From: Gilvimarinus chinensis DSM 19667
GTDB taxonomy: Bacteria; Pseudomonadota; Gammaproteobacteria; Pseudomonadales; Cellvibrionaceae
Length of the DNA: 64,000 nt
Assembly (NCBI RefSeq): GCF_000377745.1
Contig: NZ_KB898713.1
Coordinates: 62,001-126,000 of the forward strand
Reading direction: 5' to 3'
Of this stretch, positions 1 to 8,592 are shown one piece after another. Numbering within the stretch: the first letter of the stretch is position 1; the number at the start of each line of letters is the position of its first letter. The translations under genes and the position numbers were made by a program. Under the pieces are notes generated by a model. That model had not been told where the DNA came from, ran no database searches, and saw nothing but the letters and a program-made list of their open reading frames with translations.

Positions 1-574
1 TGTTGCCAAGGTCGGCCTGAATGTCCATGAGTGAATCCTGCAAATGGGCGCGGGTCAGTGCATCCAGTGCACCGAAGGGCTCATCCATTAACAGCACCTG
101 TGGCTCCATGGCGAGCGCGCGGGCAATCCCCACTCGCTGCTTCATGCCCCCTGAAATTTCATCCGGCTTTTTATGCATGGCGTGGCCCATCTGCACCAGT
201 TGCAGGTTGTGCTCAATCCAGTCGCGCATTTCCGCGCGGCTTTTTTGTCGACCGAAAACTCGCTTTACGGCCAGCTCAATGTTCTGGTACGCGCTGAGCC
301 AAGGCAACAGAGAATGGTTTTGAAACACCACGGCGCGTTCAGGCCCAGGCTCGGTGACTTCGCGGCCTTTTAAAATCACTCCGCCAGTGGTGGCTTGGTA
401 AAGCCCTGCGACGATATTCAATACAGTGGATTTACCACAACCTGAGTGGCCAATCAGCGAGACGAATTCACCCTGCTTTATTTTTAGGTTGACATCCTGC
501 AGGGCGCAAAATGGCCCCTTGGGGGTGGGAAAGCTGATGCCGACCTGAGACAGTTCTAAATGAATGTTGTGCAT
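1..574 (-). CDS. nrtD: Nitrate ABC transporter ATP-binding protein (partial)
   Basis: ATPase of an ABC importer for nitrate/nitrite, expected at the cytoplasmic face of the NrtB permease. The reading frame starts at an ATG (572-574) and runs off the left edge, so the C-terminus is missing. Visible motifs in order are Walker A GHSGCGKST, the signature ISGGMKQR and Walker B LLMDEPFGALD. The family call rests on close NrtD/SsuB-type similarity and on being the last gene of an nrtA-nrtB-nrtD set on the same strand, 19 bases after nrtB. Sulfonate or taurine ATPases look alike; the partner genes make nitrate much more likely. Confidence 0.9.
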   Translation of the reverse strand, partial: MHNIHLELSQVGISFPTPKGPFCALQDVNLKIKQGEFVSLIGHSGCGKSTVLNIVAGLYQATTGGVILKGREVTEPGPERAVVFQNHSLLPWLSAYQNIELAVKRVFGRQKSRAEMRDWIEHNLQLVQMGHAMHKKPDEISGGMKQRVGIARALAMEPQVLLMDEPFGALDALTRAHLQDSLMDIQADLGN

Positions 575-593
575 AAAATTCTCCTGATAGCGG

Positions 594-1580
594 TTAGCGA
601 ACCACAGCGGTTTTGTCCCAGTTAACCCAGCTTTGCAGCAGGAGCAGGGCGCGATCCAGTAAAAAGCCAATAAAACCAATCATGAGTACCGCCACACAAA
701 TGCGGCCCAACGAGTTGGAGGAGCCGTTTTGAAATTCATCCCATACAAATTTTCCCAGCCCCGGATTTTGCGCCAGCATTTCCGCCGCAATTAACACCAT
801 CCAGGCGATACCCAGTGAAAGGCGTAAACCGGTAAACATCATGGGAATCGCCGACGGCAAAACAATGGTTTTTACGTGAGTAAACCAACCCAGGCGCAGC
901 ACACGACTGACGTTTTGCAAATCCTGATTTAAGCTGGCCACGCCAACGGCGGTGTTAATCATCGTCGGCCACAGGCAGCAGAGGGTGACGGTAACCACAG
1001 AGGTAATAAAGCTTTTTGCTAGCATGGGATCGTCGCTGACGTACACCGCGCTAACCACCATGGTGACCAAGGGTAACCACGCCAGGGGCGAGACGGGTTT
1101 GAAAATTTGAATGATTGGATTCAGCGCACGGTAAACCGTATTGCTGAGGCCAATGCAAATCCCTACGGGAATGGCAATGGCCGTTGCGAGTAAAAAGCCT
1201 GTCATTACCGTGACCAAGCTAGTAGTAATCTGGTCAAAGAAAGTGGGGCGGCGGTTAAATTCACGCCAGCGAACTTCCGCGTCAGGGTTGGCGGCTAATT
1301 TCTTTTCGTTGCGCGCCTGCTGACGCTCGTAAAATGCCGCTTCTCGATCATTTTCTGCGGTATGCTCGGCGAGTAAATTGTTCCACTGCTCGTGTACCTC
1401 GGCAGGCCCCGGAAACTGACCCAGCGACGTATCCACCTGTTGCGCACCGAGATGCCAAATGCCGAGAAATATCAACAGCCCCGCAATAGGAATGAGGACA
1501 GCTTTACTCAGAGCTTGCAGTTCGGTTTTGCCAAAACGCAGGCTCTGCCATTTTTGTTTTACGGCGATTGCGGAATTCAT
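594..1580 (-). CDS. nrtB: Nitrate ABC transporter permease
   Basis: Inner-membrane permease of the nitrate importer, 328 residues. The ATG is preceded by a clear AAGGAG. A short N-terminal tail is followed by a first membrane helix (about residues 27-47), then an unusually long polar loop of about 65 residues rich in E, R and K, then the BPD_transp_1 core with about five more helices. The EAA-type cytoplasmic loop is around residues 225-245. The long periplasmic insert between helix 1 and the core is typical of the NrtB type found with full-length NrtA. It lies between nrtA (67 bases upstream) and nrtD. Confidence 0.93.
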   Translation of the reverse strand: MNSAIAVKQKWQSLRFGKTELQALSKAVLIPIAGLLIFLGIWHLGAQQVDTSLGQFPGPAEVHEQWNNLLAEHTAENDREAAFYERQQARNEKKLAANPDAEVRWREFNRRPTFFDQITTSLVTVMTGFLLATAIAIPVGICIGLSNTVYRALNPIIQIFKPVSPLAWLPLVTMVVSAVYVSDDPMLAKSFITSVVTVTLCCLWPTMINTAVGVASLNQDLQNVSRVLRLGWFTHVKTIVLPSAIPMMFTGLRLSLGIAWMVLIAAEMLAQNPGLGKFVWDEFQNGSSNSLGRICVAVLMIGFIGFLLDRALLLLQSWVNWDKTAVVR

Positions 1581-1647
1581 AACCTGCTCCTTGTGAAATA
1601 AAAAACTGCGCTTAAGCTCTAAAGCGAAAGCGCAAAGGGGTTAATGC

Positions 1648-3039
1648 TTACAAGTTGTCGCTGGCTTTCAGGCCAATGGTCAGTTGCTCCAGGTAGGCGT
1701 TGGGCTTGCTGCCATCGTAAGTAATGCCGTCAATAAACTCAGCTTGAGGGCCTTTAAAGCCTGTCTCGCTGGAAAAGTCCGGAAACTCAGCAGCGTCAGC
1801 TTCGCCATCATCGATCAGCGCTTTAGCCGCCTCGGCGTAGATGTCGGGGCGATACACTTTCTTGGCGGTTTCAAAATACCAAGCATCTTCTTTGTGCTCA
1901 GCAATTTGTCCCCAGCGGCGCATTTGGGTCAGGTACCAAATGGCGTCCGAGTAAAAAGGGTAAGTAGCGTGATAGCGGAAGAACACGTTAAAGTCTGGTA
2001 CCTCACGCTTGTCACCTTTCTCGTATTCGAAGGTTCCGGTCATAGAGTTGGCAATCACTTCATAATCGGCGCCTACGTAGTAAGGTTTGGATAAGATTTT
2101 TACCGCCTCGGGTCGATTTGCATTGTCGTTGGCATCCAACCATTTGGCAGCGCGAATCAGCGCTTTGGTCAGGCGTATGGTGGTGTTGGGGTATTGCTCG
2201 GCAAACTCTTTCGTAATACCAAACACTTTTTCTGGGTTGTTTTTCCAAATTTCGTAATCGGTAATCACTGGCACGCCAATGCCTTTAAAGACCGCCTGCT
2301 GGTTCCAGGGCTCGCCGACGCAATACCCGTAAATGGTTCCTGCTTCAAGGGTAGAGGGCATTTGCGGGGGAGGGGTTACACTCAGCAGGGCGTCGGCTTG
2401 TAGCTGGCCTGATGTATCGCCTTTGTGAGGTGCGTAATAACCCGGATGAATACCGCCGGCGGCCAGCCAGTAGCGCAGCTCGTAATTGTGAGTGGATACC
2501 GGGAATACCATGCCCATGTTAAAAGGCTTGCCTTGTTTTTTGTACTCTTCTACTACAGGTTTTAACGCGTCGGCTTTAATAGGATGCACAGGCTTGCCAT
2601 TAGCATCTTGAGCTATGTGCTTTTTCATTTGTTGCCAAATGTCGTTGGAAACCGTAATGCCATTACCGTTTAAATCCATAGAGAACGGCGTAATGATATG
2701 CGCTTTGGTGCCGTAGCCTATGGTGGCGGCCAACGGCTGCCCTGCCAGCATGTGCGCTCCGTCCAGCTCACCGGTGATAACGCGATCAAGTAGCACTTTC
2801 CAGTTGGCTTGTGCCTCAAGTTCTACGAACAGACCTTCGTCTTCAAAATAACCTTTCTCAAGCGCGATGGCTAAAGGGGCCATGTCGGTTAACTTGATGA
2901 AGCCGAATTTTAAATCTTCTTTTTCCGGCTCCCCGACGGCTAAGGTGTGCGCACTGATGCACACGGCGATGGCAGTTAAGGCTAATGTTTTCACTGGCTT
3001 AAGCCAGCTTTTTATTCCCGTTTGTTTGTTGCTTTTCAT
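1648..3039 (-). CDS. nrtA: Nitrate ABC transporter substrate-binding protein
   Basis: Periplasmic nitrate-binding protein, 463 residues from the chosen ATG (3037-3039), which has GGGAG six bases upstream. A longer in-frame start at 3123 lacks such a site and would bury the signal peptide. The N-terminus has a basic stretch, then a hydrophobic segment ending near ALAVG, a plausible Sec signal peptide. The mature protein follows the NMT1/CmpA/NrtA fold and contains NrtA-like segments such as [20 protein letters not shown]. First gene of nrtA-nrtB-nrtD. The homologue CmpA binds bicarbonate, but the operon without a NrtC-type fusion ATPase fits nitrate assimilation. Confidence 0.92.
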   Translation of the reverse strand: MKSNKQTGIKSWLKPVKTLALTAIAVCISAHTLAVGEPEKEDLKFGFIKLTDMAPLAIALEKGYFEDEGLFVELEAQANWKVLLDRVITGELDGAHMLAGQPLAATIGYGTKAHIITPFSMDLNGNGITVSNDIWQQMKKHIAQDANGKPVHPIKADALKPVVEEYKKQGKPFNMGMVFPVSTHNYELRYWLAAGGIHPGYYAPHKGDTSGQLQADALLSVTPPPQMPSTLEAGTIYGYCVGEPWNQQAVFKGIGVPVITDYEIWKNNPEKVFGITKEFAEQYPNTTIRLTKALIRAAKWLDANDNANRPEAVKILSKPYYVGADYEVIANSMTGTFEYEKGDKREVPDFNVFFRYHATYPFYSDAIWYLTQMRRWGQIAEHKEDAWYFETAKKVYRPDIYAEAAKALIDDGEADAAEFPDFSSETGFKGPQAEFIDGITYDGSKPNAYLEQLTIGLKASDNL

Positions 3040-3117
3040 TTTTTCTCCCGGTCTCCAAAGTTGTAAAGCCCAAGGCTGATTTAAGTGTTGGGCGAATGAC
3101 AGTTCGCAACGGGGATA

Positions 3118-3135
3118 TTTCAAAGCCTATGCCAA
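3118..3135 (-). promoter_or_regulatory. Possible sigma-54-like promoter of nrtA
   Basis: Read on the minus strand, 3135 to 3118 gives TTGGCATA-GGCT-TTGAA, close to the sigma-54 consensus TTGGCACG-N4-TTGC. The -24 element matches well but the -12 element has GA instead of GC, a serious weakness. It sits about 70 bases upstream of nrtA, a sensible distance, and nitrogen-scavenging operons often use sigma-54. Confidence 0.25.
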
Positions 3136-3165
3136 AAACGCAGGTTGCCAAAATTGTGCGTTTTT
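3134..3165. repeat. Inverted repeat upstream of nrtA
   Basis: Perfect 9-base arms AAAAACGCA (3134-3142) and TGCGTTTTT (3157-3165) are separated by 14 bases. The repeat lies just upstream of the sigma-54-like site for nrtA, where an activator could bind. It lies in the otherwise featureless stretch 3040-3387 between nrtA and the divergent lipoprotein gene; I see nothing else there. Confidence 0.4.
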
Positions 3166-3387
3166 ATGGAGGTTTTTCTACGAGGTATCAGGTGCTTGAA
3201 AATTTATCGCACCGAGAGTGCGCGCAAAATAATTTTCGATGCATGGCTGGGCGCTAAAGTTGTGCGTTTTCCCGGTATAAAAAATGTTAATAAAGTGGGC
3301 GATAAAGGTGATGGGCGCTTCATGGCAGTGCAGGCTGAACGATTGAGGCTATACTTTAGCTTCAGTCCAAAGGGCGAGGGATTTGTA

Positions 3388-4488
3388 ATGAATCTACTTG
3401 TAGGGTTAAGTTTTTTATGGCTGGTGTTAGTCGTCTCGGCGAGCGGTTGTACGCAGAATTCTTCGAGTGATTTACTCAAAAAACCAAATCCGACACTGCT
3501 TGAGGTGGCAAAGTTGCAGCAAGAGGATGAAACCCTTTTGCGAGATATTGCGCCAGATCAGATAATGAAACTCACCAAGGGCATGGAGCGTTACGCCGAG
3601 CAAGCGGTAATGGGGGCGCGGGGCGATGATCACAAAGTCGCAGCTTTGCATGCAGCGTTGGTATCATCGCCACAGGCCGGAGGGTTGGGTATTCAGTACC
3701 GGGCTGCAGCGACTCTTTCTGTCGCAGACGTCTTCTCAAAACGCGAGGCTAACTGCCTGAGCTTTTCTCTCCTTTTTGTGGCTATGGCTCGTCATGTTGG
3801 TTTAAATGCTCATTTAAATAATGTCCAGGTTCCTCCAACCTGGGTGATGAATGGGGAGAAATTACAGTTTATGCGACATGTTAATGTAAAGGTGAACTTG
3901 CGTTTCAGTCGTGATGACATAGTGGTGGATTTAGATTTAACAAACTACCGCGCCTATTACCCTCAATCATTAATTGATGATGATATCGCTATCGCCCAGT
4001 ACTACAACAACCTTGCTATGAGCACTCATGAATCTGATGCAGCAACACCCATGCAGCTGGCATTGATGCGCAAAGCGATATCCATAGCACCTAAACAAAG
4101 CTATTTATGGAATAATCTGGCCGCGCTCTATTGGCGATGGTCGCTACCAAAAGTAGCGGAGGCGTTGTACCTGCAAGCCGCGCGGCTTGAGCCGAAAGAC
4201 ATGACTGCCATTTGGAACTTAAGTGAACTCTATCGTATCGGTGGGCAAGACGAGCTTGCCGGTGCTTTGGCGCTTGCTGCACAAGGTTATCGGGACAGTA
4301 ATCCTTACTACCAATATCGGCTTGCTGTCTTAGAGTATTCGGACCAGAACTTTGAACAGGCCGCACATCGAATAGAGCGCGCCATTGAAAAACAGCCGGA
4401 AGAAAAGCGTTTTTACCGGATGGCTGCGGACATTTACCAGCGTTTAGGGCTCACCAAAAAATGGCAGCAGGCGCAAAGCCAGCTCTGA
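3388..4488 (+). CDS. Lipoprotein with transglutaminase-like and TPR domains
   Basis: Predicted lipoprotein of 366 residues. I chose the ATG at 3388 because it follows GGGCGAGGG and opens directly into a signal peptide ending in the lipobox ASGC (Cys21). In-frame upstream starts from 3145 give an implausible N-terminus. The middle (about residues 95-190) has a transglutaminase-like Cys in REANCLSFSLLFVAMAR followed by His and Asp segments. The C-terminal half (from about 215) is tetratricopeptide repeats, for example AISIAPKQSYLWNNLAALY and AARLEPKDMTAIWNLSELY. Such proteins are probably periplasmic scaffolds or peptidase-like; the specific role is unknown. Confidence 0.75.
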   Translation: MNLLVGLSFLWLVLVVSASGCTQNSSSDLLKKPNPTLLEVAKLQQEDETLLRDIAPDQIMKLTKGMERYAEQAVMGARGDDHKVAALHAALVSSPQAGGLGIQYRAAATLSVADVFSKREANCLSFSLLFVAMARHVGLNAHLNNVQVPPTWVMNGEKLQFMRHVNVKVNLRFSRDDIVVDLDLTNYRAYYPQSLIDDDIAIAQYYNNLAMSTHESDAATPMQLALMRKAISIAPKQSYLWNNLAALYWRWSLPKVAEALYLQAARLEPKDMTAIWNLSELYRIGGQDELAGALALAAQGYRDSNPYYQYRLAVLEYSDQNFEQAAHRIERAIEKQPEEKRFYRMAADIYQRLGLTKKWQQAQSQL

Positions 4489-4655
4489 ATGGCTGCCCGG
4501 TTAGAATTTGCGTGGAACCACTGGAGACGCAAAGGCTCTAAGTCTGCCCTCAAATAGGGTTTAAGCCCTTGTGGTGGCGTGTGTGCGTCAATAGATAAAC
4601 CTGTCTGAGGGTAATGGCGTGATGAATGGGTTGTACGCTAACTTCTGGAATCTAT

Positions 4656-5540
4656 ATGGAAAAATTGTCCCTGGCGCTTAAAATGTTTACCTACTCGGTA
4701 CTTTGCGCTGGCTGTGTGGGGGTAGCTCTGTGGTCACATGCCGAGAAACTGTCCGACGAACAAGCGGGTTATACCGATTACGCGGCTACGCCAGAGTCTT
4801 GTACTGAAGCGCTTAGCAGTAGCCGCAGCAAAGAATACAGCGGTGATTACACCGTCCCTTCCTCCATCAATTTACTGAGCTGGAATATTTATAAAGCGCA
4901 AGGCGAAAACTTACTGCAAGATTTAACCAATCTAAGCCGCGACGTCGATATTGTGCTTTTACAAGAGGCTCTGCTTAACGAGGAGTTGTTCCACCTCAAG
5001 CCTTACTGGCGTTTCGCCCCGGGTTACAGCTCTGGCAACATACAAACCGGTGTGATGACCCTGAGCGCCTGGCCCGCCAGTGTGCATTGCCGTTTTGAGC
5101 ACACCGAGCCCTGGCTGCGAACGCCCAAAGCGACCAATATTGTCGAATATGTGTTAAACAATGATCGGCGCTTGCTGGCCGTTAACATGCATTCAATTAA
5201 TTTCGAGTTGGGCACCAGCGCGTATCGACAGCAGCTACACGACGCTCTGGAAATTATCACGGCTCATGCAGGCCCTGTGATACTGGCGGGCGACCTGAAC
5301 AGCTGGAGCGATGATCGCCGCGCGTTGCTGGATCGCTTATTCGGCCCTTTGGGTTTAAGTCCGGCGATGTTTCCTGAGGATAATCGCACTCAGGCTTTTG
5401 GTATGGCTCTGGACCATGTTTGGACGCGGGGTATTTCTATCAGCGCCGCCGAGGTGCCAATTTACGAAAGTTCAGATCACAACCCATTGTTGGTGAGTAT
5501 GAAATTTAAGGAGATGAGTGAACATGTGGCGCAAGATTAA
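4656..5540 (+). CDS. Endonuclease/exonuclease/phosphatase family protein
   Basis: Member of the EEP (DNase I-like, Mg-dependent phosphodiesterase) fold, 294 residues from the ATG at 4656; an ATG nine codons later is also possible and neither has a strong ribosome site. A hydrophobic N-terminal segment suggests export or a membrane anchor. Fold motifs appear in order: LLSWNIYK, LLQEALL (catalytic Glu), MHSINF, LAGDLNSWS (Asp/Asn), LDHVW and SSDHNPL (catalytic Asp-His). The substrate cannot be told from sequence; nucleic acids, phospholipids and phosphoinositides are all known in the family. The 3' end overlaps the next gene. Confidence 0.82.
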   Translation: MEKLSLALKMFTYSVLCAGCVGVALWSHAEKLSDEQAGYTDYAATPESCTEALSSSRSKEYSGDYTVPSSINLLSWNIYKAQGENLLQDLTNLSRDVDIVLLQEALLNEELFHLKPYWRFAPGYSSGNIQTGVMTLSAWPASVHCRFEHTEPWLRTPKATNIVEYVLNNDRRLLAVNMHSINFELGTSAYRQQLHDALEIITAHAGPVILAGDLNSWSDDRRALLDRLFGPLGLSPAMFPEDNRTQAFGMALDHVWTRGISISAAEVPIYESSDHNPLLVSMKFKEMSEHVAQD

Positions 5541-5910
5541 CGTGCTTTTTATCGGACTGCTTGTCAGCGTCTTGGTGTATGGGGCGAATGATGAGCAGGA
5601 AATTCAATATTTAATCGACTTTGTGGCCGAAAGTGGGGTGACTTTTATCCGCAATGGCACCGAACACTCGGCCCCTGAGGCCGCAGACCATCTGCAAATG
5701 AAATACAGCCGTGCCAGCCGCTATGCGAGAACAGCCGAAGGGTTTATCGATAACCTGGCCAGTAAAAGCTCCATTACCCGGCGGCCGTACCAAGTGGTGT
5801 TGGCTGATGGCACTGTGCTTAACGCCAGCGACTGGCTGTATGGTGCTTTACATGATTATCGAGCCCTCAATCAGGCAGCGGCGCAAAGCTCTTCGGCGGT
5901 GTCGCCTTGA
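5524..5910 (+). CDS. DUF5329-type secreted small protein
   Basis: 128-residue protein with an N-terminal signal peptide (MWRKINVLFIGLLVSVLVYG). The body resembles DUF5329: IxYLIxFV, a conserved FIRNGTEHSAPEAADHLQMK block and the C-terminal SDWLYGALHDYR. Function unknown; probably periplasmic. AAGGAG at 5508-5513 supports the ATG at 5524; a GTG two codons upstream is too close to that site. It overlaps the preceding EEP gene by 17 bases, so the two are probably co-translated. Confidence 0.72.
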   Translation: MWRKINVLFIGLLVSVLVYGANDEQEIQYLIDFVAESGVTFIRNGTEHSAPEAADHLQMKYSRASRYARTAEGFIDNLASKSSITRRPYQVVLADGTVLNASDWLYGALHDYRALNQAAAQSSSAVSP

Positions 5911-5937
5911 TTACCTGGTCTTAATCATCTTTCGCCT

Positions 5938-6867
5938 ATGACGCAGCGTGCGCAGCAACCTTTGCTCGATGCCATCAACCGAGGAGTAGAGCAGTATTTT
6001 GCCGAGTGTCGCAGCAGAGTTCCGGGCTTTGTGCGCCAGCATTTCTGTTACCCCGGCGCCTGGAAAACCAATCGTCGTGCCATGGGCTGGGACTTATTGC
6101 GTGCGCCGCTTAACCTGTTGTGGGCACCGTTCTATTTAATCAGTCAATTACTCGCCTGGGGTCTTCATAAGGGGGGCGCTCGCACGTTGGCGCGTCTGTT
6201 GCGAAAAATCCCCAGTGGTCTGCAAACTCAAGTGCAAGCTTATTTGATGACGCAAACTCAGCAGCAGTTGCTGGCTTTGGGGGAAGGGGGTAGCCCACTG
6301 CGCGATGCCATTGCTGCAAGTATTGTGGCCGAGCAACAACATCAGCAACCTCTACGTGCTGAACAGGAACAGCACTTACACAGCGCACTCGTCGATGCAC
6401 TGTCTCAATACGCGCTTACCCGCACCGCCACGGCCGATATCAGCAACACATTGTTCGCTACCATTGCCGGTGCCTTTACCCTGCAAAAATTTACACCCGG
6501 CGGTTTGGCCATAGGCGCCGTGCTGGCCGGTATTATCGCCAACCGTCTGGCGGTGGCCGATTTTATTCTTGGCCCCTGGTTGGGTAGCTGGTATTACTCT
6601 TTATTTCCGGTACAGCCAGAGGCGGGTTTGTTGGCTGTATCAACGGTAGGTGTCATGGCTCTATTTGCCGTGTTTACTTGTTTTTCTGGGCTGGTGTCTG
6701 ATCCTGTTCAGGCTTTACTGGGTATCCATCAACGCCGTTTGAATAAAATGCTAACAAGCCTTGAGCGGGACATGAAAAGCCAAACTACGGGAAGCTTTCG
6801 GCCTAAAGATGGCTACTTAGCGCGGATTATGGATTTAATCGACGCGGCGCGAATGAGCTTACGCTAA
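5938..6867 (+). CDS. DUF6635-like membrane protein
   Basis: 309-residue protein. The N-terminal half is amphipathic with a hydrophobic stretch near residues 58-78. The C-terminal half has two likely membrane segments, TPGGLAIGAVLAGIIANRLA (about 185-205) and LLAVSTVGVMALFAVFTCF (about 231-250), followed by a basic tail. The layout and motifs such as FYLISQLLAWGL fit the DUF6635 family as I remember it; function unknown. Follows the DUF5329 gene by 27 bases and converges on the AI-2E permease gene. The family name is tentative, but the frame is clearly coding. Confidence 0.65.
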   Translation: MTQRAQQPLLDAINRGVEQYFAECRSRVPGFVRQHFCYPGAWKTNRRAMGWDLLRAPLNLLWAPFYLISQLLAWGLHKGGARTLARLLRKIPSGLQTQVQAYLMTQTQQQLLALGEGGSPLRDAIAASIVAEQQHQQPLRAEQEQHLHSALVDALSQYALTRTATADISNTLFATIAGAFTLQKFTPGGLAIGAVLAGIIANRLAVADFILGPWLGSWYYSLFPVQPEAGLLAVSTVGVMALFAVFTCFSGLVSDPVQALLGIHQRRLNKMLTSLERDMKSQTTGSFRPKDGYLARIMDLIDAARMSLR

Positions 6868-6883
6868 AACCTCGTCGCAACCA

Positions 6884-8005
6884 TTATTCGTTGGCAGCTG
6901 CCTGTTCGTTATTGTCACGGTCCTCAAGCGCTTCGCTTTGTGCTTGTGGCTCGTCTTGCACATTAATTTCGCGCATAAAAATTCCCCAGAACGCGATAAA
7001 GAGTGCGGCAATCAAAGGGCCGATAACAAAACCGTTAATGCCGAACAGCGCCATGCCGCCCAGGGTGGAAAGCAGTACTAAGTAGTCCGGTAGTTTAGTG
7101 TCGCGGCCTACCAATATTGGGCGCAGCAAGTTATCCACCAGGCCAATCACGCCGCCGCCGAAGGCCACCAGCACAAGGCCTTGAACATAACTGCCGGTGG
7201 CGAGCAGGTAAATGGCCACCGGCCCCCAAATAATGGCCGCACCTACAGCGGGCAGTAGGGACGCAAAAGCCATAACCACCGCCCATAAAAGTGCGGCAGG
7301 AATTCCCAAAATCCAAAAGATAATACCGCCCAGGGCGCCCTGAACCATGGCCACCACCAGGTTGCCTTTGACCGTGGCGCGGGTTACTTCGGCGAATTTG
7401 GCAAACAGCAGCCGCTCACGAGTATCGCCCATGGGTAAGGCGCGAATCATCAGCTCCTTAAGCCAGCTGCCATCGCGCAGAAAAAAGAACGTGAGGTAGA
7501 GCATTAAGCAGAAGTCGAGCACAAATTTAAAGGCGTTAGAGCCAATGTTAAACGTGTACTGGGCGATAAACTTGCCACTGTTCATGGCAAAGTTCATGGT
7601 CTGCTTTTTTAAGTCATCAAAATTAACACCGAACCGCTCGAGGGTTTGTTGCAGTACCGGAAAGCTGGTTTGAAACTGTTCGATGTATTTACCCACGTTC
7701 AACTCGCCAGATTCTATGCGTTGGTAAAGGTCGGCGGCCTGGGCCACCACTGAGCTGACCAAAAAAATCACTGGGATAATCACGATGATTAAACACATCA
7801 TCAAGGTGATCAACGCTTGGGTGTTGGGGCGATGCTGCAGGGATTTAAGCAGCTTGGTTTGCGCCGGGTAAAAAATAATCGCGAGCGCACAGGCCCAGAA
7901 CACTGGGCCAAAAAACGGTTTCAGAATCCACAAGAACGCCACCGATACTAGCAACAAAAGCGCCAGAAAAGATCGGGTTTCGAGGTTTTTTTGAAAGTCT
8001 GGCAT
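6884..8005 (-). CDS. AI-2E family transporter (PerM/TqsA-like)
   Basis: 373-residue polytopic inner-membrane protein of the AI-2E transporter family: two N-terminal helices (about 12-50), a helix at 65-88, a cytoplasmic/periplasmic segment, then a cluster of helices from about 150 to 345 including the family-typical GxVDNLLRPxLVG near residue 285. The tail is acidic and Q/E rich. Members export varied solutes (AI-2, or Na+/H+ in some); the substrate here is unknown. The 17-base gap to the opposing DUF6635-like gene makes this a convergent pair. Confidence 0.85.
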   Translation of the reverse strand: MPDFQKNLETRSFLALLLLVSVAFLWILKPFFGPVFWACALAIIFYPAQTKLLKSLQHRPNTQALITLMMCLIIVIIPVIFLVSSVVAQAADLYQRIESGELNVGKYIEQFQTSFPVLQQTLERFGVNFDDLKKQTMNFAMNSGKFIAQYTFNIGSNAFKFVLDFCLMLYLTFFFLRDGSWLKELMIRALPMGDTRERLLFAKFAEVTRATVKGNLVVAMVQGALGGIIFWILGIPAALLWAVVMAFASLLPAVGAAIIWGPVAIYLLATGSYVQGLVLVAFGGGVIGLVDNLLRPILVGRDTKLPDYLVLLSTLGGMALFGINGFVIGPLIAALFIAFWGIFMREINVQDEPQAQSEALEDRDNNEQAAANE

Positions 8006-8079
8006 GGCTGTAATCGGCTGTTAGTGGAAAGGTGGGTAAAACCGGGTAATGTCGCCGCTGACCGGCAGCGGCTTAATGA

Positions 8080-8391
8080 TCAGGCTGATTTGGTCGGTTG
8101 GGCTAAAAGCACAATAAGAATAATCCAGCCGATCACCGGGATGAGCCCCACCAGCACCCACCAGGGTGAGCGGCCGCTGTCACGCATCCGTCTTACGGCC
8201 GCAGAGAGCGAAGGGATGAACAGCACCAATGCATAAAGCGTAGCCAAAATCGTTATGCCGAGAATACCTGCCACGATGTTAACGGCCACGGCGATCAAAA
8301 AGTTGATCAGAAAAAACATCCAATACTGGGTGCGGTTCCAGCGCCCATTGAAATCTGCAAACTGTTTAAACGCTTGTACGTAATATTCCAT
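8080..8391 (-). CDS. DUF805 family inner-membrane protein
   Basis: 103-residue membrane protein. The ATG at 8389-8391 follows AAAGGGAG, so I rejected an upstream in-frame ATG at 8445. It starts with MEYYVQAFKQFADFNGR, the typical DUF805 opening (YhaH/YhaI-like), then three membrane segments (about 23-45, 52-70, 83-103) and the conserved RRMRDSGRSPWWVL between helices 2 and 3. Function unknown. It lies 74 bases upstream of the AI-2E permease gene on the same strand. The 200 bases upstream (8392-8592) hold a hairpin belonging to the next gene and otherwise nothing I recognise. Confidence 0.88.
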   Translation of the reverse strand: MEYYVQAFKQFADFNGRWNRTQYWMFFLINFLIAVAVNIVAGILGITILATLYALVLFIPSLSAAVRRMRDSGRSPWWVLVGLIPVIGWIILIVLLAQPTKSA

Positions 8392-8544
8392 GATTAACTC
8401 CCTTTTTGTGGTTATGAGCACCTTGTTATTGCGGTGAGCGCTCATTCTTACCTAAGTGTTCGGTCTTGTCGATACTGTGATCTGGTATTAGGGCGATGAG
8501 TGTGTGATGGGAGCGTGACAGTTTGATGAAGTGAGCGGCTGGAG

Positions 8545-8569
8545 TGGCGGGCAGTCGCTCTGCCCGCCA
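8545..8569 (-). terminator. Stable hairpin after the hexosaminidase gene
   Basis: A perfect 10-bp stem, TGGCGGGCAG (8545-8554) with CTGCCCGCCA (8560-8569) and a 5-base loop, lies 23 bases beyond the stop of the minus-strand hexosaminidase gene. No T-run follows on either strand, so it is more likely an mRNA 3'-end stabiliser or Rho-assisted end than a classic intrinsic terminator. Confidence 0.4.
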
Positions 8570-8592
8570 AGTTGAGGGTTATTAGTAGGGGG

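Noticed and set aside
3145-3387. 81-residue N-terminal extension of the TPR lipoprotein
   Set aside because: It would bury the lipoprotein signal; the ATG at 3388 has a proper ribosome site.
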